The notes under the pieces are model-generated. The model ran no database searches and had not been told where the DNA came from. It worked only from the letters and a program-made list of their open reading frames with translations. Both the position numbers and the translations under genes were made by a program. A stretch of DNA of 64,000 nucleotides from the NCBI GenBank assembly GCA_963971225.1, contig OZ020267.1:51903993-51967992 (forward strand). Reading direction: 5' to 3'. This DNA comes from Melieria omissa. Its lineage: Eukaryota > Arthropoda > Insecta > Diptera > Ulidiidae. Positions 61,701-64,000 of the stretch are shown in pieces; position 1 is the stretch's first letter, and each line of letters opens with the position of its first letter.

Positions 61701-62206
61701 AGCCGTCAATGATCTTCTTGGCCTCCTTCAAACTCATTGTGTCGCCGCAGTTGGTGTTGTGAATGCGGGTGATGATGTCGCCCTCCTGCAGCGAGTAGCC
61801 GTTCGCCGCCAGCTGATCGCGCGCCTTCGTCGAGATCTCCTTGATAAACAGTCGACAGCCGAGCACGACGCCATAGTCGTCCTTCTTGCTGCCCTTGGAC
61901 AATGTGACTTTGATGGGCTGCGCCGAGGCGCTCTGCACCATCGACGAGTTCAGCGAGTTGGGCTGACTCATGCTGGCCAGGCCGACCGGCGTCTGCATGG
62001 GCAGACCGTTGCCGTTCGCCGCCAGACCCACCGAACTCATGCTGTGCGAGTGCTGGTGAGGCACGGTGGTGGGATTAAGAATGGGTACTCGACGCTTTAC
62101 AACAAGCGTCACTGTGTTGCCACTGTCGCGCAGAACCTGTACGGCCGTGGCGTATTCAACATTCTCCAGTGAGACACCGTTCACTGAGATTATGCGGTCG
62201 TTGACT
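46547..62206 (-). CDS. pyd: polychaetoid (pyd), fly ZO-1 MAGUK junction scaffold, 5' part missing
   Basis: Eleven exons join in frame to 2,070 codons: 62206-60638, 60564-59976, 56681-56448, 56010-55445, 55343-55186, 54436-54337, 53391-53172, 53109-52842, 52667-52538, 51063-48908, 46770-46547. The order is end of PDZ1, PDZ2, PDZ3, SH3, guanylate-kinase-like domain, a long low-complexity tail rich in Pro, Ser and Tyr, and a C-terminal ZU5 domain. ZO-1 proteins link junction membrane proteins and actin. In flies Pyd acts at adherens junctions and influences tracheal, bristle and Notch-related processes. Start and the first half of PDZ1 lie beyond the right edge of the window. An alternative terminal exon follows GUK (58169-59371). 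The exon phases agree at every junction, which strongly supports the model. Confidence 0.93.
46771..48907 (-). other. pyd intron inside ZU5, with short degenerate repeats
   Basis: No exon is recognised. Related stretches of about 75 bp occur around 48065-48150 and 48225-48310 (shared phrases TTTGAACT, CTAAATAAAT, ATGAATGGAAG). A weaker piece lies near 48395-48425. Confidence 0.45.
48908..51063 (-). CDS. pyd: pyd large exon: basic and tyrosine-repeat tail plus first half of ZU5
   Basis: The exon spans 2,156 bp. It opens SEMEPYEQRYDEYYSMPPPP, has a Pro-rich and then a basic block (KVKKKSVLKSPLTAIKNAF), and a series of short motifs of the form [DE]-x-IY-Q/x-[TSA]-R-R/x (EPIYQTRRE, DPIYQARLE, EQIYQTRRE, EPIYESKEE). 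An acidic Ser-rich section follows. The end, from TTRGIFDATGGTLADNVWNV to SDPRMGEAVGGPPLDMEN, is the N-terminal half of ZU5. The donor is GTTTGT. If the intron were retained, the frame would run on for about 97 codons into a hydrophobic tail and truncate ZU5. Confidence 0.9.
51064..52537 (-). other. pyd intron, nothing recognised
   Basis: AT-rich. A plus-strand frame at 51491-51751 has no recognisable content. Confidence 0.5.
52538..53391 (-). CDS. pyd: pyd exons (three): disordered Pro/Asn/Gln-rich tail
   Basis: Exons 53391-53172, 53109-52842 and 52667-52538. The first reads SRNNSASQADYSKLPKNPQM and includes the proline tract FKPVPPPKPKNYRPPVQGG. The second holds STHHHYSQQTPGSPHQGPNN and GNHHYNGGSGTGPYIAPHRG. 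The third encodes NLPPHTPERQALDLAGSREQ and ends HHHNM. Phases link without gaps. Proline tracts suit SH3 ligands; otherwise no fold is apparent. Confidence 0.85.
53781..54027 (-). other. pyd: GC-rich island in a pyd intron: possible alternative terminal exon
   Basis: This block is much richer in G+C than the surrounding intron. If an acceptor at 54028-54029 (CACGTAG) is used after the exon at 54337-54436, the frame gives 82 residues including YMPALLSSTSRCTSIRRAG and ends NISIYDTLV, a class I PDZ-ligand form (T-x-V). The acceptor lacks a good pyrimidine tract, and the other two frames are open through much of the block. It is therefore a candidate only and could instead be regulatory DNA. Confidence 0.3.
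54337..54436 (-). CDS. pyd: pyd exon: short conserved tail segment
   Basis: The exon is 100 bp long. With the preceding nucleotide it encodes DPRNGQPQRPSNLGLESSPR and then KPIVETKTDYGKY. Acceptor CACCGCAG, donor GTAAAA. It ends with two bases of a codon that the next exon completes to Ser, or that the GC-rich island at 53781-54027 could complete to Arg. Confidence 0.85.
55186..56010 (-). CDS. pyd: pyd exons (two): proline/serine-rich tail
   Basis: Exon 56010-55445 starts IPYEHSANPPPNRRQTMDTS and includes APDLPPRIDRQSKPGPGELL and SSYDSVSSYDSYNASQLTMQ. Exon 55343-55186 completes NGRPLPPVG and carries STHDHRNF and RQSSPGRPPYHDMNAARNIG. The intron between them is 101 bp (donor GTATGT). The segments are predicted to be disordered with Tyr and Pro motifs. 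No catalytic domain is present. Confidence 0.85.
56448..56681 (-). CDS. pyd: pyd exon: acidic Ser-rich linker with PPxY motif
   Basis: The exon spans 78 codons, phase 0 at both ends. It reads PVESLSDDFLFPMTTSRLSY, then SSPESDLELSPGPSASL, and ends DGLPPPYT. PPPY fits a WW-domain ligand. Its sequence is close to what I remember of the region after GUK in Drosophila Pyd. Confidence 0.85.
56682..58168 (-). other. pyd intron between alternative exon and tail exons
   Basis: No exon is recognised. A perfect 15-bp hairpin stem (57282-57296 paired with 57319-57333, 22-nt loop) is the only notable structure. Confidence 0.45.
58169..59371 (-). CDS. pyd: pyd alternative terminal exon (isoform-specific C-terminus)
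   Basis: A phase-0 acceptor (CAAACCACAG) at 59371 opens a frame of 400 codons ending in TGA at 58169-58171. It starts LPDSPTEMIFPPYIAPPCNL. It is rich in Ser, Asn, Gly and Pro, with poly-Asn and Ala runs near the end, and stops with NVGNERIA. The preceding GUK exon ends in the same phase, so a protein of PDZ-SH3-GUK plus this tail, without ZU5, is predicted. Alternatively an internal donor may make it a cassette exon. The length and fly-like codon use over 1.2 kb argue against chance. I do not remember a counterpart with certainty. Confidence 0.7.
   Translation of the reverse strand, partial: LPDSPTEMIFPPYIAPPCNLPCCRPTSTSVPRYPSARCNSFSLLPDERDSLTPPRPPPLGNEQSYSSIPTTPAGNTQRLSSYTMVPLIKPASSMPGGLGAKHTLMSLSNSVGDGTGDDASSLYHSSQPNLLSNGNYHHNHNNVGPSRESVPRHDSLSISNLTAAITNLTMNSHFDSHSHGLHTSNAGAPTRHGGRAPLTTEPRTTAYYYNELLEKSSVFDSNLNLLSEPSTNNATNIMDAGRDATPTEPTAPVQQRSAATVAAAAAGASILNGNAALMPHPQQRLHNSNAKLGVGAANEAGDCGGAGVAVGGFGGSMGCMGYASSSSNLLSNNGNSSSAGTLVDESGFGHTPAARSLSSFITSSVSNQRLSSINSTNNCNNNSNNNYADSNNNVGNERIA
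59372..59975 (-). other. pyd intron after GUK exon, nothing recognised
   Basis: AT-rich intron of 604 bp bounded by donor GTGAGT and acceptor CAAACCACAG. Nothing else is visible. Confidence 0.5.
59976..60564 (-). CDS. pyd: pyd exon: guanylate-kinase-like (GUK) domain
   Basis: The exon starts with a basic/Ser stretch (RSTHRRSKSLSRENWDDVVF), reaches the GUK core at RPLVLFGPISDLAREKLAKD, and continues through HALLDITPNAVDRLNYAQFY and PIVIFLKTDSKHVIKQLRQG to LREAIDLQQSG. As in other MAGUKs the nucleotide-binding P-loop is absent, so it is a protein-binding module and not an active kinase. It ends at WMSESK in phase 0, from which splicing can go either to the exon at 59371 or to that at 56681. 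Confidence 0.93.
60638..62206 (-). CDS. pyd: pyd exon: end of PDZ1, PDZ2, PDZ3 and SH3
   Basis: The exon begins with the last third of PDZ1 (VNDRIISVNGVSLENVEYAT...VTLVVKRR). PDZ2 follows at about residues 104-187 of the exon, starting IKVTLSKGSKKDDYGVVLGC and ending LNLVVLRDI. A Gly/Pro/Arg/Ser linker leads to PDZ3 (FISFQKEGSVGIRLTGGNEA ... DRIDLIVQYC), with its carboxylate-binding SVGIRLTGG loop. The SH3 domain runs from about HIKTHFHCDNPSKGEMAFKA to GVIPNKSRAEEL. The exon ends in an Arg-rich stretch, NFFRRRR. Its acceptor is CGTTGCAG and its donor GTAAGT. No domain is damaged. Confidence 0.93.
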
Positions 62207-63372
62207 CTGCAACGAGAAATGAACACAATTGAGTGGAAGTTCTAAATTCTATAAAAGTAAATGATTTGGTGTAGTTTTTGGGCTTTTCGATTGTTTTAAA
62301 CAACAATTATTAATTAAGAAATTACATGATTTCGCATTCACAGCGGAAGAAAAGAATATGGAATACAGTGGAAAAGTCTTGGCCAAGTTAATTTCTTAAT
62401 TTTCAATTGTTTTCGTTGCCAGTCTGCAATATGAAGAAATCTCAAACAAACTGTTAAGCAGACTTCGACAAGCAACTTTCACTCTCGTCTGCGTTGACGG
62501 CTGCACAGCAATTAATAATAATTAGAAGCAATTAATAACCTCTCCAGTAGCTTCGTCCAGGCACAGCCGCTACTGGGCTGTCCATCAATTCAGCGTCGAT
62601 GCTTCTGAAAATCCATACCACTTGCTCATTACTGCGTACGTATTAGAATGCATGGCAGGTGCGGCTTGGAAAGTCTGCAGTGTGCCGCACTCGCTGACAA
62701 CTGGAGAAGTGGATCGCAACCGCATTTCTTCGCAAACGCTTTTAAGCAGCCTAAAGTGTGGTGTGTCATTGTGTATGGACGGCAGTGAGTCGCGTATGCG
62801 TCAAGCATTCGAGAATTCCTAGAAGCGTTAAGATGCGCTTAAGTTAAGCCGCAACGCCGAAGAAACAGTTCATGACGATTTAATGACAAGCACTTCAATG
62901 GCGCTGGCAAAACGCCATGGAATGAGCAAATGGTGGAAAATGTGTTACAACCGGCTTAAAATCATTCCGCGACAGCCGATATAATTAACTTGTAAGTCGC
63001 GCGTACGCCTCGAGCAGACGCGAATCATGAAAATCCCCAGCAATGAACGACAAGTATTGAATCGATGACGAATGGAGGACGCGGCGTGCTTTGGCCGCTT
63101 TGTGAACGTTCCTATTGAAAATTAATAACGTTCGGTATTTAGCAAAAAACGTTTATAATTGCGAATGTCATGAAGGAATTTGTAAAATATGCCCAGTGAA
63201 TACGTGTGAAAAACTGATGGCGACAATCGGTTGTTTGTGAAAACAAATTAAAATGCTTTGAAGAGACACGTGACACAGATGGTTCGGCGACACTGAAACA
63301 CTGAATCCAATATGAGGTGAACCAGGGTATCAATATCGCAAGGTGTAGAAGGCAAGTAAGGTACAGTAAATA
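62207..63372 (-). other. Start of a pyd intron extending beyond the window
   Basis: No further pyd exon is recognised upstream of PDZ1's second part. The exons for the N-terminus and first half of PDZ1 must lie to the right of 64000. Confidence 0.5.
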
Positions 63373-63929
63373 CGAGGGCGGGTCAATAAGTCCGTGACTT
63401 TTTGAATGAAACACAGGTTTTTAGATAAAAAGTTATTTTATTTTTCAACGTAGTCTCCTTTGAGATCTATACACTTAGCCCAACGTTTCTCCAGTTTTTT
63501 TATACCTTCCGAAAAATATGATTTGTCGAGGTCTTCAAAATAGGCATTTGTTTGTGAGATGACTTCGTCATTGGAGGCAAATCTCTTCCCGCCGAGCCAT
63601 TTCTTCAAGTTTGGGAACAAGAAATAGTCAATTGGGGCTAGATCGGGTGAATAGGCGGGATGAGGGAGCAATTCGTAGCCCAATTCATGGATTTTTGCCA
63701 TGGAAACTGCACGTGTGTGCACCCGTGCACACGAAATTCACTTTTTTCCATTTTCTTCTCAGTCAACGCGGTAGTCTGATATTAACGGCTGTCAAAAACA
63801 AACTAAATGTCGCAGCTTGTTCAATTTTTGACTAGAGTCAACTGACAGATGACTGTTGGCGAGCAGTGTTGCCATTTCAATTAAGAGGCGGGAAATTCAA
63901 AAAGTCACGGACTTATTGACCCGCCCTCG
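63373..63929 (-). mobile_element. Internally deleted mariner in a pyd intron
   Basis: The 557-bp element is bounded by TA (63371-63372, 63930-63931), with perfect long inverted ends beginning CGAGGGCGGGTCAATAAGTC. The minus strand retains the last part of a mariner transposase: MAKIHELGYELLPHPAYSPD, LAPIDYFLFPNLKKWLGGKR and KKLEKRWAKCIDLKGDYVEK before the stop, with the third catalytic aspartate in the PIDYFLFP block. The DNA-binding domain and first two catalytic residues are deleted. The perfect ends suggest fairly recent mobilisation. Confidence 0.88.
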
Positions 63930-64000
63930 TATATATATAAATACTAGTATTGGATCAAATCGAAGCTAAAAAAGTAAATACACCCAAAAGAACTGATAGA

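Noticed and set aside
1..64000. CRISPR arrays, rRNA and functional tRNA genes
   Set aside because: None seen. The only tRNA-like sequence is the 5' part of the SINE at 12.6 kb, which lacks a proper cloverleaf.

Overview
This window is nuclear DNA of a higher (cyclorrhaphan) fly. The genes have short introns with GT/AG ends, the intergenic DNA is AT-rich, and every recognisable gene has a clear Drosophila-type counterpart. A tRNA-derived SINE at about 12.6 kb resembles one I remember from tephritid fruit flies, so a tephritid is my best guess. The organism assignment is inference.

Layout. From 1 to 24.2 kb there is no confident protein gene. This part is a field of transposon relics: a LINE reverse-transcriptase scrap, a hAT-type element with an 8-bp duplication, a CACTGG-ended element, a mariner remnant, the SINE, a piggyBac-like MITE, a long foldback and a short MITE with 38-bp inverted ends. 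It also holds one possible small secreted peptide gene. From 24.2 to 34.3 kb there is a compact gene cluster: SIL1 (-, ER nucleotide-exchange factor ending in HDEL), a diverged saccharopine-dehydrogenase-like oxidoreductase (+, seven exons, head-to-head with SIL1), IscU (+, mitochondrial Fe-S scaffold) and a small secreted Kazal-domain protein (-) whose 1.9-kb first intron may contain another small membrane-protein gene. From 35 to 39 kb there are decayed tandem repeats, nested piggyBac-like elements and a LINE tail. At 39.77-42.45 kb lies the complete seven-exon orthologue of ARMH3 (C10orf76). At 44-45.5 kb two mariner copies of different age lie side by side.

From 46.5 kb to the right end the minus strand carries most of polychaetoid (pyd), the fly ZO-1 MAGUK scaffold. 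Only the 5' part up to the middle of PDZ1 is missing; it lies beyond the right edge. I resolved eleven consecutive exons (end of PDZ1, PDZ2, PDZ3, SH3, GUK, long proline- and tyrosine-rich tail, split ZU5) that keep one reading frame for 2,070 codons, plus an alternative terminal exon after GUK. A GC-rich island in one intron may be a further alternative end.

The genes do not form a pathway. They are housekeeping (SIL1, IscU, ARMH3), metabolic (SCCPDH-like), secreted (Kazal) and junctional (pyd). The most notable items are the possible nested membrane microprotein, the alternative pyd C-termini, and several structurally complete non-autonomous transposons. I saw no sign of an unknown multi-gene system.
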